Shown piece by piece: positions 7,093-14,760 of a stretch of 15,938 nucleotides of DNA. The DNA is from Phanerodontia chrysosporium (taxonomy: Eukaryota; Basidiomycota; Agaricomycetes; Polyporales; Phanerochaetaceae). Positions within the stretch are counted from its first letter, which is position 1. Each line of letters starts with the position of its first letter. Both the position numbers and the translations under genes were made by a program. The notes beneath the pieces were generated by a model that had not been told where the DNA came from, did not search any database, and saw nothing but the letters and a program-made list of their open reading frames with translations. The stretch spans positions 1 to 15,938 of the forward strand of contig MJGA01000132.1 in NCBI GenBank assembly GCA_001910725.1, given 5' to 3'.

Positions 7093-7786
7093 TGTCACGG
7101 ATGTGACGGTGCTGCCCTATTTTTCGCCGATTTTTGGCTATTTTCCTCGATTAATCCAACGGGCGAGCAGCCCTCGCGCCGTCTGGAGTCCTAGCCGCCC
7201 ACACTCAGCGCCTGGCCATGCAGCGCCAGCGCCCTGATGGCGCATCACCCCTAGACGCCAGCGCATCCCGCTGCGCGCTCAGACACTGCCCGGATCACCG
7301 GTCTGCCCTGCAACCGGTTCCCCGGATCGCCGAGGAGGCACTGTCATCCCTGATGACTCCCCTCGCCGAGACATGCCGAGCTGATCAGCCTGATGACACA
7401 GCCTCGGCCCGACGCAGCCTCGAGACACTGCCAGCTGACACAGCCTCGTGACATAGCCCCAGCACAGCCTCGCCGCGCAGCCCGCGTCGCAGCCTCGCTG
7501 GCTATGCTGAGCGCTGCCCATCAGCTTATGTAATCGTATAGCCTGCCCTGAACTCTTGTAGTATATATAGGTAGCACCTCTCGCTCCTGTCCGTCATCTC
7601 GACCTCTTGGTCAATACGGACAGGTAAGCCCCCGCTTGTACTGTAGTTACAAACGCTAATGATATCTTGGTCAATACGGACAGCTGAATAAGTTGCTCGT
7701 CGCTGCGTGACTCGCTCCGCCGCGCCTCGTCGTCGTCCTCCCCATCTGCCCTCCCTCGTGCGGCGTTGAGCCCTTGCTCCGCAACA
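7093..7786 (+). repeat. 3' LTR of element 1
   Basis: Direct copy of 52-745 with the same length and sequence. It follows a purine tract (7080-7089) and the bases TAA. It is followed directly by the target duplication AGAAG and then by the resumed RT frame of the host retrotransposon. Confidence 0.97.
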
Positions 7787-7791
7787 AGAAG
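7787..7791. repeat. Target site duplication, right copy (AGAAG)
   Basis: Second copy of the 5-bp duplication made on insertion of element 1. Removing the element and one copy rejoins the RT frame of element 2 without a break: base 51 completes a codon with 7792-7793. Confidence 0.96.
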
Positions 7792-7793
7792 TA

Positions 7794-10262
7794 CTGAAGG
7801 AGAACCCTGGTATTCGCAGGTTCATTTGGGAACATGCGAATGATGTGCATAGGATCATACATCGAGTAGGACATGCAGGAGGAACCTTTTCCCCTTCAAA
7901 GGTTCAGCTTGCGCAGCAGAAGGTCCTTATCATCGGACAATGCTGTACACCAGAGGGCAGACTTCCAGACAGCCAGAAGATTGACAAGATCCTTAAGTGG
8001 CCCCCGCTTAAAACACCTAAGGATGTCAGAGGCTTTCTCGGACTATGCGGTACAGTAAGGATTTGGATAGAGAATTACTCAGCTAAAGCCAGACCTTTGG
8101 CGGAGCTCATACGTCATGACGCGGAGTTTGTATGGGATGATCGGCGCCAAGCAGCTTTTGAAGAGTTGAAGCGAGCCATTACGTCTCCACCCGCACTACG
8201 TCCCATAGACTACGAGTCAGATAGGCCAGTTGTGTTATCAGTGGACTCTAGCATTATAGCTGTTGGATTCATTCTCTCTCAGTACAATGAGCAGGGAAAG
8301 AAACAGCCAGCTAGGTACGGATCTATACCCATGAACGAGCGAGAGGCTAGGTATTCCCAGCCAAAGCTTGAGCTATATGGATTATTCAGAGCCCTACGAG
8401 CGTATCGGCTATATATCATAGGTGTCAAGCGCCTTATTGTGGAAGTTGATGCCAAGTATATTAAGGGAATGCTTAATGATCCTGATCTTCAGCCAAATGC
8501 TACAGTTAACAGGTGGATTCAAGGGATTCTCCTGTTTGACTTCGAATTAGTTCACGTACCAGCAGATAAGCATCGAGGACCAGACGCACTATCCAGGAAG
8601 GAGTTAGCAGAAGATGAAGAAATGGAAGAAGAAGACGACAGTTGGCTGGATGACATACCTTTGTATATTCCTGTACAGTACCCTCAGTGGATAAAGAACC
8701 TTTCTTTATTCACCAGGCTGATCAGTGCAAGCCCGGAAAGGACTATACAGACATTCAAGGGATGTTTATATGAGCCAGACACCCCTACGATAGCACAGGT
8801 TTACCCAGTCAAGACTAGCGAGCAGGAGAAGACTCTAGCAGATATTTATCACTTTCTGCAGACTACACGAACACCCCAGTTTCAGACACCTCAAGAGAAG
8901 CAACGCTTCGTGCAGAAAGCACTCAGATTCTACGTGGCAGGGAAGGCTATGTACAAGCGACAAGGTCCCATTGGTCCAGCCAAGGTTATATTCCGTCGGG
9001 AAAAGCGCGCTCAGTTGCTACAAGCAGCCCATGAAGGACAAGGGCATCGCGGAGCTGAAGCAGTATTGGCAACACTTAGACAGCGATTCTACTGGCCTAG
9101 CATGAAAGCAGACGTCCAGAGACATGTTAGATCATGCCATCAATGCCAAGTGCGAAGCGTAAAGAAGGCAGAGGTACCTATTATTGTATCCACGCCATCC
9201 ACTCTATTCCTTAAAATATATGTGGATGTGATGTTTATGCCTCAGAGCAAAAGCTACAGATGCATAGCAGCAGCAAGAGATGACCTATCAGGAGCAGCTG
9301 AAGGACGAGCTATGAGACAGCCCAACTCGAAGTCTATGGCCAAGTTTCTATGGGAGCAAGTCTTCTGCAGATATGGCGCAGTAGGACAGGTAATCACGGA
9401 CAATGGATCGGAAGTTGAGAAAGCATTCACGGAGCTCATGGATAGATTCGGAATACCCCAGATAAGAATCTCAGCTTACAACTCTAAAGCAAATGGAGTA
9501 GTAGAGCGAGGACACTTTATCATAAGGGAGTCTATTCTTAAAGCCTGTGATGGCAAGGTACACCAGTGGCCAGCACATGTATCACATGCTTTCTTTGCAG
9601 ACAGAGTTACTGTCAGGCGTCAGACAGGATTCTCGCCATATTACTTGCTTCATGGTGTACATCCAGTATTACCCTTTGATCTCACGGAAGCAACTTTTAT
9701 GGTGGACGGATTCAAGCGAGGAATGACCTCTGAAGACCTGTTAGCGTTAAGGATAAGGCAGCTTCAAAAGCGACCTGAAGACCTAGCTAAGGCAGCCGCA
9801 ATTCTGAAGAAGCATCGCTTTCAAGCCAAAGAGCAGTTTGAAAAGAGGTATAAGACACGACTAGTCAAGGATTCTTACCCACCTGGAACCTTAGTCTTGA
9901 TAAGGAACAAGGCTAAGGAGAATTCCAAGGAGAAGCATCACGATAGGTATCAAGGACCCTACGAGGTAGTTAGAAGGACAAGGAATGGAGCCTACATTCT
10001 GCAAGAACTGGATGGCACTATCTGGAGACAGGCAGTAGCAGCATTCAGGATACTACCTTACGTATCCAGGTCAGATGAGTACCTGGAGAGGGTCATGGCT
10101 AAGCTCACAGAAGATTCGGGAGATCAAGACTCAGATACGGACTCATGGTTATCAGGAAGTTCAGCAGACTATAGCGCAGACTCAGATGATGAACGAGACT
10201 CAGAGTTAGCTTCGTCAGCATATGAGGAGCCAGAATCGGCCTCATATTCATCCAGTTCATAA
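7794..10262 (+). CDS. pol: Element 2 left-arm Pol, 3' part: RT thumb, RNase H, integrase
   Basis: One frame is open from the element 1 insertion site to TAA 10260-10262. No ATG start is expected, because the 5' part lies at 1-51 and beyond. In numbering from 7845, the RT end and linker come first. RNase H has its first Asp at 134 (LSVDSS). Integrase has an H-X4-H...C-X2-C zinc motif (HEGQGH...CHQC) and catalytic D461, D519 and E554. There is no chromodomain. Instead the last roughly 60 residues are rich in Asp, Glu and Ser. Base use is much less GC-rich than element 1, so the two belong to different lineages. Within the window this frame has no stop or frameshift, and its only damage is the element 1 insertion. 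Confidence 0.93.
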   Translation: MKENPGIRRFIWEHANDVHRIIHRVGHAGGTFSPSKVQLAQQKVLIIGQCCTPEGRLPDSQKIDKILKWPPLKTPKDVRGFLGLCGTVRIWIENYSAKARPLAELIRHDAEFVWDDRRQAAFEELKRAITSPPALRPIDYESDRPVVLSVDSSIIAVGFILSQYNEQGKKQPARYGSIPMNEREARYSQPKLELYGLFRALRAYRLYIIGVKRLIVEVDAKYIKGMLNDPDLQPNATVNRWIQGILLFDFELVHVPADKHRGPDALSRKELAEDEEMEEEDDSWLDDIPLYIPVQYPQWIKNLSLFTRLISASPERTIQTFKGCLYEPDTPTIAQVYPVKTSEQEKTLADIYHFLQTTRTPQFQTPQEKQRFVQKALRFYVAGKAMYKRQGPIGPAKVIFRREKRAQLLQAAHEGQGHRGAEAVLATLRQRFYWPSMKADVQRHVRSCHQCQVRSVKKAEVPIIVSTPSTLFLKIYVDVMFMPQSKSYRCIAAARDDLSGAAEGRAMRQPNSKSMAKFLWEQVFCRYGAVGQVITDNGSEVEKAFTELMDRFGIPQIRISAYNSKANGVVERGHFIIRESILKACDGKVHQWPAHVSHAFFADRVTVRRQTGFSPYYLLHGVHPVLPFDLTEATFMVDGFKRGMTSEDLLALRIRQLQKRPEDLAKAAAILKKHRFQAKEQFEKRYKTRLVKDSYPPGTLVLIRNKAKENSKEKHHDRYQGPYEVVRRTRNGAYILQELDGTIWRQAVAAFRILPYVSRSDEYLERVMAKLTEDSGDQDSDTDSWLSGSSADYSADSDDERDSELASSAYEEPESASYSSSS

Positions 10263-10718
10263 GTGAGTTGAACTGAGGACAGTTCGTATTTCAAGCAACC
10301 CCCGGATATCATGCGCCAAACCTGTTTGCCACAAGATATGGATGAAATGAGGCTCATCCCGGCATAGCAGGATTAGCACAATGAAGTAGAGCTTAGTATA
10401 GAAGAGGAATTCAAGGCGTGGGAATGTATAGAAAAGCGTGGGAGTTCAAAGCAAGGGCGTGAGAAGACAGAGACCCAAAGGAAAGGCATGAGAAGACGCA
10501 GCCATCTTGGGGTCACTGTGGGAAAGGCAGGCTATATTTGGGCGGTGTGGGAAAGTAACTACCCAATTAGGCCTGGAAAATGCGCCAAGCATCTCTGGAA
10601 TGAGGGGAGAGAGGTGTGGAAAGTCAGAGGAAAGTATGGAAAGGAATGGAATCCACTGGAAAGGTACAGAAAGAAGGTGCCAAGCGGAAAAGGAAGCGGA
10701 AAGGAGTTGCAGGAAGGA
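10263..10718 (+). other. Element 2 left arm, 3' untranslated region with purine-rich repeats
   Basis: There is no gene here. Just after pol lies an imperfect palindrome, GAACTGAGGACAGTTC, of a kind common near the 3' end of gypsy elements. Then come GCRTG-type repeats (10416, 10436, 10457, 10486). Eight GGAAAG motifs follow at 10480, 10521, 10550, 10618, 10629, 10638, 10658 and 10698. The last purine run (AGGAAGGA before TG at 10719) is a candidate polypurine tract. The part 10399-10613 differs from the other arm; the rest matches. Confidence 0.6.
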
Positions 10719-10804
10719 TGTAGAATAGTGTAGCACCTTGTAGAACATTCTAGCATTGTACAAATTGACCAAACACGGTCAAATAAGGCCATACTCTGTA
10801 GGAG

Positions 10805-10812
10805 TATAAAAG
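10805..10812 (+). promoter_or_regulatory. TATA box of element 2 LTR (left arm)
   Basis: TATAAAAG is followed by a CT-rich start-like region (10817-10833). Transcription would begin near 10835 and run into a structured leader. The mirror copy is at 12388-12395. Confidence 0.65.
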
Positions 10813-10942
10813 GCCACTCTCTTCTTCTCTCTCAATAGATCACTAGTTGGAAGCAGCCAGCTATTTTCTCACCTCAACCACCACCATCTCTTGGTGTGGG
10901 CTGTGTGTTATTGGTATAAGTGTGATTCGGTTCTAGTAAGGG

Positions 10943-11120
10943 TAGTTAGTCCACCAGTGCAAACAGGCATTGTGGTGGTAGTCTATCGCTTACTCAGTCT
11001 TTAGTCTACGGTCCTCCGTCTACAGTAAGATTAGTTAGTCCACCAGTGCACTCAGGCATTGTGGTGGTAGTCTATTGCTTACTCTAGTTACGTCTACGGT
11101 ATTACGGTTTTACGTTAGCT
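10943..11120 (+). repeat. Tandem duplication of 89 bp in the element 2 leader
   Basis: TAGTTAGTCCACCAGTGC begins at 10943 and again at 11032, and the similarity continues for about 50 bases. Each unit contains the hairpin CCACCAGTGC...GCATTGTGGTGG. The loops differ (aaacag and actcag) while the stems are kept. It is also present in reverse in the other arm. Confidence 0.75.
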
Positions 11121-11333
11121 CTTTAGTCCAGCAAGGCGCCTGGTAGTTGAGCTATTTGGTTGTGAAGGTTTAGTTATTCGTCTACGGTCCACGGTTTACG
11201 TGTAAGTTATAGCAAGCAGGCTATACTTACTTGGTTGGTTATTCGGTTTACGGTCATAAGTAAAGATAAGCAAGCAAGGCTTACTTTACTTACTCTTTGG
11301 TTACTAAGGTCTTACTTACAAGTGTTACTTGTA
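10951..11333 (+). promoter_or_regulatory. Series of six stem-loops in the element 2 R/U5 leader
   Basis: Stem-loops by eye: 10951-10978, 11040-11067, 11116-11154 (TAGCTC/GAGCTA outer stem), 11202-11230 (12-base arm with one bulge), 11258-11291 (13 bp with one bulge) and 11317-11333 (TACAAGT/ACTTGTA). Two of the loops read aagcag or aagcaag, and the first two also end in cag. This could serve RNA packaging, dimerisation or translation. The function is unknown. Confidence 0.6.
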
Positions 11334-11538
11334 CTTAAGTCTTATTACCTTTCCCCTTCTAGGAGACTAACCTCTTCTACCTCTACACACTATCCTACCC
11401 TCTGTATATCTACTATCCCAGCAATACCTTTTCCCTCCACACGAACGCCCGAGGCAGTAGTCGACCAACAGTCTGGTCCACCTCACTCGGTTACTTCTGG
11501 TAATATCTCTTGCCAGGGTATAAAGCACGACATCTGGA

Positions 11539-11661
11539 TTGGGAGACGTGGGTCTCCTGACATACACACCAGGGCTTAGGTCTTCTACGCAGATGTAGAC
11601 AGACTTGCTCTGTATAGCTTGACTAGGATCAACAATAACTTCGATTCCCCTCGCGGTGGGC
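11539..11661. other. Spacer between inverted arms: primer site and truncated leader of element 2
   Basis: This is 123 bp of unique sequence. Read on the minus strand it starts right after the LTR and primer-site start, and looks like the beginning of an internal region. A perfect hairpin, GGAGAC-gtgg-GTCTCC, lies at 11542-11557, three bases from the left arm end. No gene is present. Confidence 0.6.
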
Positions 11662-11665
11662 TCCA
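11648..11665 (-). other. Possible tRNA-type primer-binding site of element 2
   Basis: On the minus strand the LTR ends CA, then TC, then TGGAGCCCACCGCGAGGG. A TGG start two bases after the LTR is the classic tRNA primer layout. Further on, the complement contains TTCGATTCC, like a tRNA T-loop. The distance from T-loop to CCA is three bases longer than in a standard tRNA, so I cannot name the tRNA. Confidence 0.5.
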
Positions 11666-11667
11666 GA

Positions 11668-12481
11668 TGTCGTGCTTTATACCCTGGCAAGAGATATTAC
11701 CAGAAGTAACCGAGTGAGGTGGACCAGACTGTTGGTCGACTACTGCCTCGGGCGTTCGTGTGGAGGGAAAAGGTATTGCTGGGATAGTAGATATACAGAG
11801 GGTAGGATAGTGTGTAGAGGTAGAAGAGGTTAGTCTCCTAGAAGGGGAAAGGTAATAAGACTTAAGTACAAGTAACACTTGTAAGTAAGACCTTAGTAAC
11901 CAAAGAGTAAGTAAAGTAAGCCTTGCTTGCTTATCTTTACTTATGACCGTAAACCGAATAACCAACCAAGTAAGTATAGCCTGCTTGCTATAACTTACAC
12001 GTAAACCGTGGACCGTAGACGAATAACTAAACCTTCACAACCAAATAGCTCAACTACCAGGCGCCTTGCTGGACTAAAGAGCTAACGTAAAACCGTAATA
12101 CCGTAGACGTAACTAGAGTAAGCAATAGACTACCACCACAATGCCTGAGTGCACTGGTGGACTAACTAATCTTACTGTAGACGGAGGACCGTAGACTAAA
12201 GACTGAGTAAGCGATAGACTACCACCACAATGCCTGTTTGCACTGGTGGACTAACTACCCTTACTAGAACCGAATCACACTTATACCAATAACACACAGC
12301 CCACACCAAGAGATGGTGGTGGTTGAGGTGAGAAAATAGCTGGCTGCTTCCAACTAGTGATCTATTGAGAGAGAAGAAGAGAGTGGCCTTTTATACTCCT
12401 ACAGAGTATGGCCTTATTTGACCGTGTTTGGTCAATTTGTACAATGCTAGAATGTTCTACAAGGTGCTACACTATTCTACA
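11668..12481 (-). repeat. Element 2 LTR, right arm (inverted)
   Basis: Reverse complement of 10719-11532 with no difference seen. The TATA box is at 12388-12395 on the minus strand. It lies between pol (upstream on this strand) and a primer site (downstream), so it is placed as a 3' LTR of one element and a 5' LTR of another. Confidence 0.55.
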
Positions 12482-12936
12482 TCCTTCCTGCAACTCCTTT
12501 CCGCTTCCTTTTCCGCTTGGCACCTTCTTTCTGTACCTTTCCAGTGGATTCCATTCCTTTCCATACTTTCCTCTGACTTTCCACACGTCTCTCCCTTCAT
12601 TCCAGAGATGCTTGGCGCATTCTCAGGCCTAATTGGGTAGTTACTTTCCCACACCGCCCAAATATAGCCTGCCTTTCCCACAGTGATCCCAAGATGGCTG
12701 CGTCTTCTCACGCCTTCCCTTTGGGTCTCTGTCTTCTCACGCCCTTGCTCTGAACTCCCACGCTTTATCATACATTCCCACGCCTTGAATCCTTCTTCTC
12801 TACTAAGCTCTACTTCATTGTGCTAATCCTGCTATGCCGGGATGAGCCTCATTTCATCCATATCTTGTGGCAAACAGGTTTGGCGCATGATATCCGGGGG
12901 TTGCTTGAAATACGAACTGTCCTCAGTTCAACTCAC
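12482..12936 (-). other. Element 2 right arm, 3' untranslated region
   Basis: Counterpart of 10263-10718. There is no gene. The part facing 10399-10613 differs by about twelve substitutions and a small indel block (GGAAAA against GAGAA, near 12620-12626). Flanking sequence is the same in both arms. Confidence 0.6.
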
Positions 12937-14760
12937 TTATGAACTGGATGAATATGAGGCCGATTCTGGCTCCTCATATGCTGACGAAGCTAACTCTGAG
13001 TCTCGTTCATCATCTGAGTCTGCGCTATAGTCTGCTGAACTTCCTGATAACCATGAGTCCGTATCTGAGTCTTGATCTCCCGAATCTTCTGTGAGCTTAG
13101 CCATGACCCTCTCCAGGTACTCATCTGACCTGGATACGTAAGGTAGTATCCTGAATGCTGCTACTGCCTGTCTCCAGATAGTGCCATCCAGTTCTTGCAG
13201 AATGTAGGCTCCATTCCTTGTCCTTCTAACTACCTCGTAGGGTCCTTGATACCTATCGTGATGCTTCTCCTTGGAATTCTCCTTAGCCTTGTTCCTTATC
13301 AAGACTAAGGTTCCAGGTGGGTAAGAATCCTTGACTAGTCGTGTCTTATACCTCTTTTCAAACTGCTCTTTGGCTTGAAAGCGATGCTTCTTCAGAATTG
13401 CGGCTGCCTTAGCTAGGTCTTCAGGTCGCTTTTGAAGCTGCCTTATCCTTAACGCTAACAGGTCTTCAGAGGTCATTCCTCGCTTGAATCCGTCCACCAT
13501 AAAAGTTGCTTCCGTGAGATCAAAGGGTAATACTGGATGTACACCATGAAGCAAGTAATATGGCGAGAATCCTGTCTGACGCCTGACAGTAACTCTGTCT
13601 GCAAAGAAAGCATGTGATACATGTGCTGGCCACTGGTGTACCTTGCCATCACAGGCTTTAAGAATAGACTCCCTTATGATAAAGTGTCCTCGCTCTACTA
13701 CTCCATTTGCTTTAGAGTTGTAAGCTGAGATTCTTATCTGGGGTATTCCGAATCTATCCATGAGCTCCGTGAATGCTTTCTCAACTTCCGATCCATTGTC
13801 CGTGATTACCTGTCCTACTGCGCCATATCTGCAGAAGACTTGCTCCCATAGAAACTTGGCCATAGACTTCGAGTTGGGCTGTCTCATAGCTCGTCCTTCA
13901 GCTGCTCCTGATAGGTCATCTCTTGCTGCTGCTATGCATCTGTAGCTTTTGCTCTGAGGCATAAACATCACATCCACATATATTTTAAGGAATAGAGTGG
14001 ATGGCGTGGATACAATAATAGGTACCTCTGCCTTCTTTACGCTTCGCACTTGGCATTGATGGCATGATCTAACATGTCTCTGGACGTCTGCTTTCATGCT
14101 AGGCCAGTAGAATCGCTGTCTAAGTGTTGCCAATACTGCTTCAGCTCCGCGATGCCCTTGTCCTTCATGGGCTGCTTGTAGCAACTGAGCGCGCTTTTCC
14201 CGACGGAATATAACCTTGGCTGGACCAATGGGACCTTGTCGCTTGTACATAGCCTTCCCTGCCACGTAGAATCTGAGTGCTTTCTGCACGAAGCGTTGCT
14301 TCTCTTGAGGTGTCTGAAACTGGGGTGTTCGTGTAGTCTGCAGAAAGTGATAAATATCTGCTAGAGTCTTCTCCTGCTCGCTAGTCTTGACTGGGTAAAC
14401 CTGTGCTATCGTAGGGGTGTCTGGCTCATATAAACATCCCTTGAATGTCTGTATAGTCCTTTCCGGGCTTGCACTGATCAGCCTGGTGAATAAAGAAAGG
14501 TTCTTTATCCACTGAGGGTACTGTACAGGAATATACAAAGGTATGTCATCCAGCCAACTGTCGTCTTCTTCTTCCATTTCTTCATCTTCTGCTAACTCCT
14601 TCCTGGATAGTGCGTCTGGTCCTCGATGCTTATCTGCTGGTACGTGAACTAATTCGAAGTCAAACAGGAGAATCCCTTGAATCCACCTGTTAACTGTAGC
14701 ATTTGGCTGAAGATCAGGATCATTAAGCATTCCCTTAATATACTTGGCATCAACTTCCAC
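12937..14760 (-). CDS. pol: Element 2 right-arm Pol, 3' part: RNase H end and integrase
   Basis: This 607-residue frame matches the C-terminal three quarters of the left-arm protein (7794-10262) with no residue change seen. It includes the HHCC zinc motif, the D, D, E triad and the acidic Ser/Asp tail. It opens inside RNase H because a single base is missing at about 14766 (GCGCTTATT against GCGCCTTATT in the left arm, each in its coding sense). Upstream coding continues in another frame at 14761-15200. The integrase domain is complete. Confidence 0.92.
   Translation of the reverse strand: MEVDAKYIKGMLNDPDLQPNATVNRWIQGILLFDFELVHVPADKHRGPDALSRKELAEDEEMEEEDDSWLDDIPLYIPVQYPQWIKNLSLFTRLISASPERTIQTFKGCLYEPDTPTIAQVYPVKTSEQEKTLADIYHFLQTTRTPQFQTPQEKQRFVQKALRFYVAGKAMYKRQGPIGPAKVIFRREKRAQLLQAAHEGQGHRGAEAVLATLRQRFYWPSMKADVQRHVRSCHQCQVRSVKKAEVPIIVSTPSTLFLKIYVDVMFMPQSKSYRCIAAARDDLSGAAEGRAMRQPNSKSMAKFLWEQVFCRYGAVGQVITDNGSEVEKAFTELMDRFGIPQIRISAYNSKANGVVERGHFIIRESILKACDGKVHQWPAHVSHAFFADRVTVRRQTGFSPYYLLHGVHPVLPFDLTEATFMVDGFKRGMTSEDLLALRIRQLQKRPEDLAKAAAILKKHRFQAKEQFEKRYKTRLVKDSYPPGTLVLIRNKAKENSKEKHHDRYQGPYEVVRRTRNGAYILQELDGTIWRQAVAAFRILPYVSRSDEYLERVMAKLTEDSGDQDSDTDSWLSGSSADYSADSDDERDSELASSAYEEPESASYSSSS

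Larger units (their letters stand above)
52..7786 (+). mobile_element. Element 1: complete Ty3/gypsy chromovirus LTR retrotransposon, recently inserted
   Basis: Two LTRs of 694 bp begin TGTCAC and end CAACA. They lie exactly 7,041 bases apart and I found no difference between them. The 5-bp flanks are AGAAG on both sides (47-51, 7787-7791). Inside, in order, are a primer-binding site, a long leader, gag with a zinc knuckle, a -1 frameshift site, protease, RT, RNase H, integrase, a chromodomain and a polypurine tract. This domain order defines Ty3/gypsy, and the chromodomain places it among chromoviruses. It interrupts the RT region of a second retrotransposon, whose inverted partner at 15403-15407 keeps the uninterrupted site. 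Identical LTRs imply recent insertion. The copy is probably not autonomous as read, because RT carries a frameshift near 4499. Confidence 0.97.
10719..11532 (+). repeat. Element 2 LTR, left arm (3' boundary firm, 5' boundary tentative)
   Basis: The right end is CA at 11531-11532, followed by TC and TGG, the layout of LTR plus 2 bases plus a tRNA-type primer site. The left end is placed at TG 10719 after a purine run, giving 814 bp with TGT...ACA ends; a start further upstream is possible. A TATA box at 10805-10812 and stem-loops at 10951-11333 lie inside. It matches 11668-12481 in reverse. Open frames in it are mirrored between arms and show no protein signature. Confidence 0.55.
1..11538 (+). 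repeat. Left arm of large inverted repeat (interrupted by element 1)
   Basis: Bases 1-51 and 7787-11538 are the reverse complement of 11662-15453, about 3.8 kb. Mirror positions sum to 23200 near the centre, to 23199 across pol, and to 23194 at the insertion site. That accounts for one indel in the 3' region and five 1-base deletions in the outer right arm. The arm continues past the left window edge. Confidence 0.95.

Noticed and set aside
11590..11669. tRNA gene in the spacer, suggested by A-box-like and B-box-like words
   Set aside because: The two boxes are only about ten bases apart and no cloverleaf forms. The B-box-like part is better read as primer-site complement.
11235..11965. Mirrored open frames 11235-11579 (+) and 11585-11965 (-)
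   Set aside because: They lie in the LTR leader, have the same sequence by inverted repetition, start within hairpin-forming DNA and match no family I know.
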